From Lingula anatina (taxonomy: Eukaryota; Brachiopoda; Lingulata; Lingulida; Lingulidae): a DNA stretch of 64,000 nucleotides. Each line of letters starts with the position of its first letter. Within the stretch, counting starts at the first letter, position 1. Under the pieces are notes generated by a model, which saw only the letters and a program-made list of their open reading frames with translations, was not told the origin of the DNA and made no database searches. The translations under genes and the position numbers were made by a program. Location: positions 49,764 through 113,763 of the forward strand of contig NW_019775845.1 of the NCBI RefSeq assembly GCF_001039355.2, in the 5' to 3' direction. Positions 13,059 to 23,386 of the stretch are shown here, piece by piece.

Positions 13059-16000
13059 ATGGTCCGCCTTCTCTCATTGGACAAGAAAATAAAGCTCCAG
13101 AAAAAATGGCCACTGCTGTGCGACAATTTGCGTCTAGTGGGGAAGCCATTGTTGACCCAACTTATCTCGGCTGGAGTTATAACCCCACAACAGAGCAAGG
13201 AAATTGAAGATGTCCCTCTGAGTTACGACCGCATAGACAAGTTGCTCCACTTCATCCTAAGCACCGATGATGAGAAGTTCAACAAATTTATCAGTGCACT
13301 GGAGGATATTGATTACAAGTGGTTGGCAACTGATGTAAAGGAAACTGAGGTCACCGATGATGATAAGAAGAAATATGTTGGTTAGAAATGTTATATCTCT
13401 ATCTTTTTATCATTATGTCGGGGGGGGGGGTCCATATTTCCAAAAATATGTCAAAACCAGCTAAAAAGTTCCTTACACTACAAAACAATATTTCAAATGT
13501 TCTTTTTGAAAGATCATTGATAACTCAGCTGCTACTTGCATTTTATGATTACGCGATTTTTAGCAATTTAGCTCGATTTTCAAGATATTCTACTATTTCG
13601 GGACTATCTTCCTACAACATGAATGAAAGTTATATAGGCCCAAGGAGTTATAACTCCTTGATAGGCCTGACAAGTTATTTCAAACTCACCAAAGTCAAAT
13701 AGATTTTTATTTGGTTTTTAAGAAATTTGTGTAAAAAGTTTATTTGAAAGGTAGCTAAATACTCAAAATCATGGCGGCATTGACACCTAATATCAATAAA
13801 TCTCATCATCATAGTTTTGACGACATTTTTCCTTTTTGATTTCTCATGATTTCATTATCTTTTTAGGGTATCTATACTGTATTACTGAAAAACTAGCTAG
13901 ACAATGATGGCATCTAACTTGTCTTGTAAGAGATGCTCTGGCATTGGAATATATCAGAATAGTTGCTGCTGTTGTAGCATTCAATTAGTTCCATGCCATA
14001 ACAATATCCAGGGGTGCAACACACAGCAAATTGAAAGAAAAGGTTCAATCATTACATCTAGAGCTGAATAGAAATAGGGTAAATGAGAATTTCTTTCAGC
14101 CAGATGCTCCTGAGTTTTCTTTCCAAGAATTATTCTAGGAAGTGAAAGATAACTATGGCCTACATGTAGTTGAGAGTGTGAAACGATGTGCTAGTGCACA
14201 TTTGAATGAGTGCATAGCTTTGACAAAGAAGATATTACCAGAAATGGCAAAGGTTCTGGCTATGCAACGCGGAAAATACTATGGATTTGGTGAATATCAA
14301 GTTGAATATTCTGTGTTTGATCAGTGTGAAAACATGGATGAGACCCCTGTCCACAACCTTCAAATGGAACGGCAGTGCGGTGACACGGATCAAAGATGGA
14401 GGAAGAAACCAAAACTAGAGGCTGTGGCTTGAGGGACTGTGGTAAAACAAAATAGCAAATTAAGGAAAACTGTTTCTACTGAATACCGGTGTAACATGAA
14501 AATTTGACCCATCCCCCCCCCCCCCAGTCAAACTTTCATAATGAAAATCTGACTACCCCTATGAAATTTTGACTCCCCCCTACAAACCTTTAGAAATCTT
14601 ATTTTATTTGAGTATATGACTTAATTCTACAACCCAAAGACTCCCCTATGAAAAAGCTATTTATTTGATATTTGATAATCATTTCAATACCTTTCCATTA
14701 AGTATACTTTATTAAGAACATATTGGAAATATTAGAAAGTTTGATTGTAAAATATTGGGTGAAAAAAAACGAAAAAAAAATCTTGAAAAATCTCCATTTT
14801 CATATCCATGGTATTTGGACTCTCATGAAGACAAAACCCCATTTTATATTTAGTTACCATACCATCATTTTCCACATAGTTTGCATTGTGACGTATATTT
14901 TGTTAGTATTTGAAAGTTTAGTGACAAAAATTTGGTGAAAATTGAAATGATCACCAAATATCAGATAAACAGCTTTTCCATAGGAGATTCATTGTTTGGT
15001 AGAATACACATTTTTAATTTTCTTCTATTTTCATAAAAACCTTTACCTGCAAACTAGCAAAAAGTGCCAATGTATCCTCTATTATGCATACTACAAGATA
15101 AAAGTCATACACTCAAATAAAATAAGATTTATAAAGGTCTGTAGGGGGAGTCAAAATTTCATGGGGGAAGGAGTCACATACGATAGAGACACATCCCTAT
15201 CACTGCCAAAATGTAGTCCTGTCTTCAGGATATTCAATATCAATGGAGGGAAGAGAAGGATGTTAGCTCCACAACAGTTTGGAATGAGCCTGAAAAAGTT
15301 GTTGGGGAAAAAAGAAAGAAAGATCCACCATAAGGCTAACTGACTTAAGCTTCCAAAAAGAATTGAATTCTTAGTAAATTGAATTCTTATTGAATTCCTG
15401 TCTTTTTGAACTTATTATGAATCATTATCTAGGTGTTAGAACATTTAGTTTAGTTTTCGTATGCATTTAGTCTGTCAGAATTGTTAGTCACAATGAAATT
15501 TGTGTTAAAATGTAAGCATAAACATTGATATGAAAAACCATAATATCTTACAAAATACAGAGTTTAAGTATTTTTAGCGATTTTTCTCCAAAATACTAAA
15601 ACTCAAGTAGCAGCTCTGCTAATAGAGATAGACTAATTTGGTTTTTTGTACTTTGTTTTTAAGATGTATAAGCATCTTTTTATGTGGTTTTGGCACTGTT
15701 TTGGGGAAAAGGTTTAAGGACCCCCCTACATTATGTTTACTGTAGTTCTGAAGAAGACGTTTGTCCTACAAATTGCTCTAAACCAAAATTGTGATTCTAG
15801 ATACACCAGTAGTAGTCCGTTATATAACAAGAAAGAATGCACAATGTTTTAGTTACTTTTAAGTTGATCATATTATGAAAGAAAATACTTTTATGAAAAG
15901 CAGCCTTTTATATTATAAAGACATCGCGCAGTTTAAAAATTACAAATAGCAATGATATAGACAAGTTGTTAAAAAGGAATTAGTGTAGTAAATAGTTGAA

Positions 16001-18918
16001 GTGACATAACCTCATATTATAATTGCCCTTAATTAAAATGCTGCAATGAGAATATATAGCAAATTCGAAGTAGACTTATATCATATTCCTCTTAGAATAA
16101 CAATATGTATGAAAAAAAAAACAGTGAAGTGGAGTGAAATGCTGCTAAGGCAATTCATATAGTCATAGATTTTATGTGTTATGTACATATTTTGTATATT
16201 TCAGAAAACCCTCAACGGCAGAAAATGCAGATACTGCCTGACATGCCTCTGTATTTTACTGGCAGAAAGCACGAAATCAGCCGTATCATGTCAAAATTAA
16301 TTGAGGACGATAGTAAAAACCGTTTTGTTGTTTTAAAGGGTGCAGGGGGGTTTGGAAAGACGACCATCGCAACTGCAGTTGGTCACCGGTTGAGAGATAA
16401 CTACGGACTGAGAGTTGTCATGAGCAAATTGGAAAACATGGAAGCAGTAGAAGATGTTGCCATGAATCTGCTGTCTGATGTTGGAGAACCTCTCGTTGCA
16501 TCTGATACCCAAACAGAGAATGTTCTAGTAAGCCGCATCTGTCACAAAATACGAGATCATAATCAACCCATGCTGCTTATTCTGGACAGCTGTGAAAACG
16601 TCATGTCGAAGTCCGGGCCTAAGTTTAGGGAGTTTCTAGAAAAGATCTGCAACTCCTGTCCCCTTCTTCTGCTTCTCTGTACAACTAGAGACTACATTTC
16701 TGAGAATGGTGTCACTCTCGAGGTTGGATGTCTACTCAAAGAAGATGCTATTCATTTACTTCAAGCAATTTGCAAAACCCTTACATATGATGAAGCAGCA
16801 AAAGTCGCTGAAAAGTGTGGGAACGTGGCGCTCGTGCTCAATGTCGTTGGCCAGCTTTTTAAAAATGACTACAACAGAGCAGAAATCATGGAAGGACTAT
16901 CATCAGATGCTGGAGTTGATTTTGAATTCTTTAATTTCGGGGATTCTCGGCCACATTTTAATATCTACAATTGTCTTAATGCATCTTTCACACGACTTCC
17001 GAAAAATCTACAAGATAACTTCTGCCTCCTTTCTCTATTTCCATCAAGTTTTTGTGTCCGACATGCAAAGACACTTCTAGGACTTTCCTCTGAAAATAAA
17101 GCCAGAAAGTCACTGCAAGTGCTTGAAGATAGATCTCTGATCAGTTGCGACCAGGTTGAAAAGCGTTATACAATGCACAAGCTGCTCAAGTCTTTTGCCT
17201 CTTACCAAGTGCAGAAAGTCAGAAATCAAGCTATGAAACATCATTTTCTGATTGCGGCAATGCATGAGGACATCACTAACTTAAATGACAAACTGCAACG
17301 TGACAGCAGTAGGGAAGCATCCATATTTTACCACAGGGAAAGAGATCTCTTCTTGGAAGTAGTCAACGCATTCAGTCAACTTCCTAAATCGTCAGAGCAA
17401 CGTGTTTTGTATCACAGCGATATCATGATTCTTGCAGATGCCATGACAGACATCGGTGACTACAGACAAGGTCAACGTGCATTTGAAGCGTTACAAGATT
17501 TTGCTGGAGAGAACAGAAGTGTATTGAACCCCGCAATGATAAAATTCAAACTTGGCCGGCTCAGTGCCCTCTATCGAAACAGAGAAAGTGCTAAAAATAA
17601 CCTGAATGAGGCATTAGTATTCTTTGAAACAGACTCAGTTTCAGAAAGTGAAAGCATCGCAGCAGAATGTTGGTATTGGTTGGCATTTGCAGCTTTCGAG
17701 GAAAATGACAACGAATCATGCCAAACTCTGATTAAAAGGGCTTTGTTACACCTTGGAAATGAAAATAGCGATAAGTATGCTCAGTATCGGGTTATGCAAG
17801 CCGTGTCACTGTCTAAAGAAGGAAATAGCAAGGATGATGTTATAAAAATATTAGAAGAAGTGACTCCTTCATTCAGTGACATGAAAGCAAGTTACACCAC
17901 CTGTCACACTATTCACGACGCAGCAGTAGCATATGACAACATAGGGAAATCAGAGGAGGCCTTAGCATTATATGAGACATGTTTGGAGATTGAGAAAAGA
18001 GTATTTCCTGAGCATCCAATAATGGCTGCCACTCTTGGCAACATGGCATCAATATGTCAAAGACTAGGAGACACAGACAGTGCATTGATTAGATATAGGC
18101 AAGGATTACAGATACATCAGAAAGTCTTAGGTGACCATATTAACACCGCCAATACTCTACATCAGACAGCATACACAATGCACCAGATGGGTGATGTGGA
18201 CGGGGCACTGGACATGTACAGAAAAGCACTGGCTATGTTTGAGAAAGTTCTCAAAGACAAGCCTGATGCTAACATGGCCACTACCATCAACAACATTGGT
18301 GCGATCCTGGAGGAGAAGGGCGACATGAGGGGTGCACTAGAGTACCACAAGAGGGCGCTAGAAATAAGGAAAAGTGTGCTTGGAGATGAACATCAAGATA
18401 CAGCAGCATCATTCCACAATTTAGCAAGTGCACAACTTAACTCAGAAGACAATGACAATGCAGTGATATCATGTATACAAGCTCTACAGATACGGCAGAA
18501 GGTACTAGGAGACCACGTTCACACCGCCGCTACTCTAAATCAACTAGCATACACAATGCACCAGTTGGGTGATGTGGACGGGGCACTGGACGTGTCCAGA
18601 CAAGCGCTGGCTATGTTTGAGAAAGTTCTCAAAGACAAGCCTGATGCTAACATGGCCAATACTATCAGCAACATTGGTGTGATCCTGGAGGAGAAGGATG
18701 ACATGAGGGGTGCACTAGAGTACCACAAGTGGGCGCTAGAAATAAGGAAAAGTGTGCTTGGAGATGCACATCAGGATACAGCAAAATCAGTTAAGCGGGT
18801 AAAACTTGCACAGAGTCTACTTTTTGCACAATATGTGGTTCTGGAAATAATGGGGGAACTATTTAACCAAGTTCTCAGCTATTTATTTAACAAAGTTATC
18901 AGCTCTTCCTCTTCTTAA
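13059..18918 (+). CDS. CARD-NB-ARC-TPR STAND NTPase (NLR/Apaf-1-like immune or death signalling protein)
   Basis: Two exons, 13059-13380 and 16205-18918, join in phase (GTTG/GTTAGA donor; TTTCAG/AA acceptor) to give 1,011 residues. Residues 1-107 are a CARD, an adaptor-binding death-fold domain (WPLLCDNLRLVGKPLLTQLI, then SYDRIDKLLHFILS). NB-ARC follows: P-loop GAGGFGKTT at 153-161, Walker B LLILDSC at about 230-236, sensor-1 LLLLCTTRD, then a winged helix (LSLFPSSFCVRHAKTLLG). At about 431 the usual MHD is MHK. A helical region leads to kinesin-light-chain-type TPRs at about 670-967. The family rests as an ADP-bound monomer and oligomerises on ligand sensing; the TPRs are the likely sensor. 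The acceptor before 13054 implies an upstream 5'UTR exon. The last 40 residues do not resemble a TPR. No orthologue name is justified. Confidence 0.85.
13641..13660. repeat. Perfect 20-bp palindrome
   Basis: The sequence caaggagttataactccttg is its own reverse complement. It lies in the intron of the STAND gene. A related near-palindrome built on the same ggagttat core lies at 23364-23386. Confidence 0.85.
13902..14432 (+). pseudogene. Broken ORF, probably a transposon-associated or multicopy gene relic
   Basis: One frame (codons starting at positions divisible by 3) reads about 175 residues from 13908 to a stop at 14430, broken only by TAGs at about 14 and 80 codons. Coding-like segments include VRDALALEYIRIVAAVVAF, ATHSKLKEKVQSLHLEL, DNYGLHVVESVKRC, LPEMAKVLAMQRGKYYGFG and TPVHNLQMERQCGDTD. 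No splice sites would remove the stops, and it sits inside the intron of the STAND gene on the same strand. I do not recognise a domain. The composition looks like a formerly expressed protein, perhaps carried by a mobile element. The start of similarity to DNYGLRVV in the nearby NB-ARC is probably chance. Confidence 0.5.
14551..15175. repeat. Large foldback (inverted) repeat, about 625 bp
   Basis: The left arm from 14551 (ctacccctatgaaattttga...) is matched in reverse by the right arm ending near 15175 (...gtcaaaatttcatgggggaa). Further matches inside the arms: left 14584-14625 with right about 15097-15140 (cctttaxaaatcttatttta), and left about 14645-14690 with right about 14945-14985 (tttgatatttgataatcatt against its inverse). 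Arms are therefore near 300 bp and roughly 80-85% alike by eye. It looks like an old palindromic MITE in the STAND gene intron. Poly-C at 14513-14525 borders it. Confidence 0.7.
18121..18783 (+). repeat. In-frame 378-bp tandem duplication within the TPR region
   Basis: Sequence from 18121 recurs from 18499 with an offset of 378 nt (126 residues, about three TPRs). Long stretches are identical, for example the DNA encoding MFEKVLKDKPDANM and GALEYHK. The second copy breaks off near 18783, after the codons for HQDTA. The near identity at DNA level points to a recent duplication or gene conversion. Confidence 0.9.
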
Positions 18919-19048
18919 ATGGTCTGATTAGTTGTTAAGTTGCTGTGGCTTGAATGAAGAATTCATATTTAACGACAAATTTGTCTTTTTTCACTTTTAT
19001 AGTAAGCCCCAGTAGCACAGCGCAGGTGCCGAGGAATGTTAATGTTTA

Positions 19049-19091
<43 letters not shown>
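19049..19091. repeat. (ATT)n microsatellite
   Basis: About 14 uninterrupted ATT units, just 3' of the STAND gene coding region. Confidence 0.95.
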
Positions 19092-19127
19092 GGAACCCAG
19101 TGCATTAAGACAGTGTATGCATTTGTA

Positions 19128-19133
19128 AATAAA
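19128..19133 (+). terminator. Candidate polyadenylation signal of the STAND gene
   Basis: AATAAA 210 nt after the stop codon at 18918, the first such hexamer downstream. Position fits a short 3'UTR. Confidence 0.35.
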
Positions 19134-19909
19134 GAAAGCGATAAGGTGACATGCTAAAAGCATTTTAAATGTTTTTACATTTTAACCCCCTCCCCATTTT
19201 TAGTGATAAAGTTGATTTAGTTTATAATTATTCATTTAAAATATTCTATATCATAATTGCTATGCACATTGCTTTATTCGTATTCATAAGTATAAAGTAT
19301 TTTTGCAATTTTGGTAATTTTTTTATGATATGATGTGCTGTAAATAGTTACAGAATCTATCTAGAGAAATTATCACATGTTATAAAGACTCATTTGTCTT
19401 TTGAAACATGTTTTTATATCTTATGTAAGCGTACTATTAAACTCGTTTAAAGATATACTGAATACGACAACCGCCAGGCCCGTATACAGATGTGTTGGTG
19501 GTTCAAAATTTGATCTGGATAATATAGTGTGCTATTTTTCACTTAAGGTCAACTGAAGGAATTAACAGGACACATTTTCAGGAAAAGAACTCGCTCTTTG
19601 AAATTGTTGGCAAAAAGCCTTATTATAGCAAGATTTGTTCGTTATACAGACTTGACATTTTTAAATGACAGTGGAATATTTTAGTTTGAAAGTTATGTCT
19701 AGGTACAAATATGTAGTCAGGTGTGTCAATAACAATTAATTGACTGCCCTGTCTGAAGCACTGCTGCATAACGTAATGTGTGGTGATTTCTTTGGGTAGT
19801 ACTTTTTTGGCAGGTCCAACTATGACTTTGGCAGAGCATGATTTTGTAAAGCAAACTCAATATTTCGGCAGCGCCTGCACAGAAGATTTAGAAATTTTAC
19901 AAACGAGTA

Positions 19910-20206
19910 GTGGATGTTACAGTGCGTAAACTGGGTGAAGCAAGGTATGACAACATTGTTGTTCTGCGCCAGGATGGCGCACAACAGATAGCCATTGACA
20001 TAGAGATTATTGTGTCACAAGGAACACTCCACACAGGTACACAGGTAGGAAAAATCAAAGAAAAGTTGATTGAAATTCAAGTAGGGGAAAATCAAAGGAA
20101 AATGATTTGGAAAAAAAATAGTCCATGTCAAGTCTGCAGATTGGTTTGTAGGGAGAATGAGGTGGTTTCTGACATAGACAATTTACATGCTTGTAAGTGT
20201 TTATAA
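19910..20206 (+). other. Unrecognised 98-residue open frame
   Basis: The frame contains TVRKLGEARYDNIVVLRQDG, IAIDIEIIVSQGTL and CQVCRLVC, with a CxxC-x3-C cysteine cluster that looks protein-like rather than random. No family was recognised and no flanking exons were found. Possibly a piece of a mobile-element protein; coding status is uncertain. Confidence 0.2.
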
Positions 20207-21075
20207 GTTCATAGATTAAGATCTAGAAAGATTAATCAAATGGTTATGCATATTTTGCATATTTTATTGCCTTGTAAAAATAGGCCAAATTAATTTTCTT
20301 TACAATTGCACAGATGTGATTTATCACTACAATGAAGTGAAAAGGCTGATTATTTTATTCATTTTTCTATAATTGGGTGAAATCCACCTTTTTTTTACCT
20401 ATATAGTATTCCAAAGTGATCTCTATGTAATGAGACTGCATGCATTTAATCCATTCTTTGAACCCAAACAATTTTAATTGATTTAATAAAAAGAATTATA
20501 GGATGAACAACGGTAGTGGTGGGATCATTTCAACCAAGAATAATTATCAATTTTTCGGGTACATATAATCTTGGGATCACGACAAATACATTTTTATGTT
20601 ACATTTTGGTGGGTTTACTCTATAGAATAGAACTATAAGGTAGTCTGTTTATTACCACTTAATGGGAATGTTTTAAGATTTATTAATTAAAAAAAGTATA
20701 TGTAAATTCAACATTTCCTGAGTCATTACCACAAGTGTACGGAATGTGTTGTTTTGGCACGACAAACTGTGATGAACGTTTTAAACTGACGTTTTAAACT
20801 AATCTTTGTTATTTACGTACCATCATTCTTTCGAATCCTAAATGCAGAAATAAAAAAATCGTACGTTAATTATTACCATGCGTTTGAAGTACATATCTCG
20901 CTGAAGCCGAATAAACTCCTTTGTCTGTTACAATATTACTTGCATATGCATGGATATGTTATTTTGCATGGATATGTTATTTTGGTAGAACTTGCGTAGG
21001 CCTACTGATTGATATCAAGATCATTTGGGGTGTGGGGGGGGGCATAGGGAAGTTTGGCGAAGACAAACGATGTTT

Positions 21076-21270
21076 TTCGAACACTATATCTGTGTTTGTC
21101 CTTTACTTATCCTTTCGCTTGGGTTAATGAGGAGACATAAAGGTCAATTAATCAGTCAAGTTATATTTTAATAAAAGCGGCCGCTACCGGCCAAATTTCG
21201 AACACTATACCGTTGTATCTGTGTTTGTCCTTTACTTATCCTTTCGTTTGGATTAATGAGGCGACATAAA
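21076..21270. repeat. Direct duplication of about 65 bp, spacer about 55 bp
   Basis: The segment at 21076-21140 (ttcgaacactatatctgtgt...gacataa) recurs at 21196-21269 with an insertion of about 9 bp and a few substitutions. Both contain tgtttgtcctttacttatcc. Confidence 0.85.
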
Positions 21271-21401
21271 TACCGTATTAGACTATAACAGATTTTATCT
21301 ATGAGTAGTAACAGGGCATCTTATTAGCTCTTATTATTTTTTCTCCCTTTGGAGAGCATAAAAGATGTCGGATGTGAAGAACATATTTTTATAACCCGAA
21401 G

Positions 21402-21429
21402 TTTCTTTCTTTCTTTCTTTCTTTCTTTA
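21402..21429. repeat. (CTTT)n microsatellite
   Basis: About seven CTTT units in the gene-free region. Confidence 0.95.
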
Positions 21430-22908
21430 TTTATTCGATGTTCTCGACTCTTACTTAAGAAAGTTTTACATGCAAGAATTCAATAAAGCGTTTGGGGACA
21501 TGGGATGGTTTGTCGAACATCGAGTAAATATTTTCATCAAAAACCAAAAGTTTTCTATCTAAATTATTAGTATTATTATACTTTTGTTACTGTTTTATTC
21601 CCTTATTCTCTCATTTAACTCTATATTAAGATTTGCTGTTTGCATTATTTTTGTTCTTTCCCATGAAAAAAAATTGTAAATAAAATATATCTACACCGCT
21701 TGGACACTATTGCCTCTGTGCCTCACTTGTTTACCTTGGTATGTATATTTAGATTTGTTTACAAAACCGCAAAGAGCACTGTAAACCGCAGTTTAAATCG
21801 ATACGCTTCCCGCGGGGTCGCTGGCTTTGTTAAAAACCAAGGTGTTGACTGTGTTATTGACCCGTGGTGTAGAGACAGGCGTTGTGAAATTGGGGCAGAC
21901 CAGGTAAGCTGCAATTCAAGGCACTCTTTGTCGTCACCATTGACTTGTCAGTCAACTAAAAAAAATATAGTTGACGACCAGGGTATCATTATTTTTACCC
22001 GCCTTACATTGAGGTGTATGCAATTTGCGCGTTCCTATTAGAAGAGGTACGATCGAAGGTGAGTACCACAGAGTCGTGGTTGTTGTGTTTAAGATGAAAA
22101 TTGTAGATATCTTAGTGTTAGAGATAACGATGCGGCATGTAAGATTGTTTGATTTTGGAAGATGGACATATTATCACGCACATGCATATTGTCTACCCTC
22201 TACCCGGGCCACAGGATATTCACAGATATGTCTTTTTATAAGTAGTCGGTCATTTTGCTATCTCTGGCCTTTCTCTATATAATCTGCCACCCTGGTAGAG
22301 GGTATGCTACATATTGTCGGACAAGGAGATTTAGTAAATTCTTAAAAGTGGGATGAAAGAACACGGCCACGCCTTTCGGGTTCTTTCTTGTTTGTATATT
22401 CCTGCTCTTGCTGAGTCTCTTTAATGAGATATATGATTAAGAAATCGCTTGGACTTTTACGAGGCTGATCTTTATTTCGCAAGGTGCTATGTACATCGTT
22501 TACTAGAAACACGCTGCTAGATATATGTAGTTTTTGAGGTCTTATAAAGTAACAGGATGGTGGCGTCCAAAACCCGTTAACAAATTTTAATAAACACTCA
22601 CACAGTCATATAACCCCACCAAACCTACGACCCGCCACATCAAGTACATGTAGAAGGCTAGCTACTTGGCTAGCTATTTGTACAGCTTAAATTGGGTTTT
22701 TAACCGAACTGCTTTTGACGTTTTGAAGTGCTTTGAATAAAACATGTGTATTTTCCAGTCAGAAACTGCTCAGTATTGTATAAATCCCGAGGTATACGTT
22801 TAAAATGCATAATTAAGTATTGGAGACATGCATAAGTAAGAGCTATACTGAAGATGTTAACACAAAGGCTCACTGGCGACTGATCAAACCCGCAGTGTTA
22901 TTTATTCC

Positions 22909-23230
22909 TATAGGCCTACCTAACTACCAGATTCGGCACCGTATGAGCCCGAATTCACCGGCAGATCGGACCACACTGCCCGTTTTCAAGGTCTGCGTCA
23001 GGACGCATTTCACAGTATCATATCCCGAACAAATTTTATGGGTGATGCAATACTCTCCAACCCCGCTGATAATCATCGCTATCACACATCGCGTAGTAGG
23101 CAAGAGCGGTGTCGCGTCTGATACTTCGAAGCGTGTACTGATACACTCCTTAAAAACGGGTAGTGTGGTCCGATCTCCCGTTGAATTCAGGATCATTCGG
23201 TGCCGAGTCTGGTAGTTGGGTAGGCCTATA
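22909..23230. mobile_element. Foldback MITE-like element, 322 bp
   Basis: Starts tataggcctacctaactacc and ends with the near inverse, ggtagttgggtaggcctata. The inverted arms run about 110 bp each, with roughly 80% identity. Each strand read from its own end encodes a near-identical stretch (GLPNYQxRHRM, DRTTLPVFK), a direct consequence of the palindrome and not a gene. A TA or TATA target duplication is possible because the ends read tata. Confidence 0.8.
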
Positions 23231-23363
23231 CTGTACACAAAACACATAAAAATATATCAAGCAACTTTTTACAGTAAGAAAAAATTGCAACCAGTTACGA
23301 CAAATTTACTAGAGACCTTTAAATCAACACAATAAAACTAAAGCTGATCTTTACTTTAACCAT

Positions 23364-23386
23364 GGAGTTATAACAGTTATAACTCC
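23364..23386. repeat. Near-perfect 23-bp palindrome
   Basis: ggagttataac, one central a, then gttataactcc: inverted halves of 11 bp. It shares the ggagttat core of the palindrome at 13641-13660. Confidence 0.85.

Noticed and set aside
13388-13702. Open frame of 104 residues just after the CARD exon
   Set aside because: Intronic, contains a poly-G run, and no family similarity; the CARD exon joins in phase to the NB-ARC exon.
15150-15343. Open frame ending SLKKLLGKKERKIHHKAN
   Set aside because: Begins in the foldback repeat arm, has no recognised family and no splice context.
18162-18728. Two similar minus-strand frames of 62 residues, 378 nt apart
   Set aside because: Antisense shadows of the duplicated TPR coding sequence.
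18954-19163. Frames with long poly-Ile or poly-Asn
   Set aside because: Translation of the (ATT)n microsatellite.
22820-23247. Overlapping open frames of 131 and 107 residues on opposite strands with the same peptide
   Set aside because: Both come from the inverted repeat at 22909-23230; no family similarity and no codon signal.
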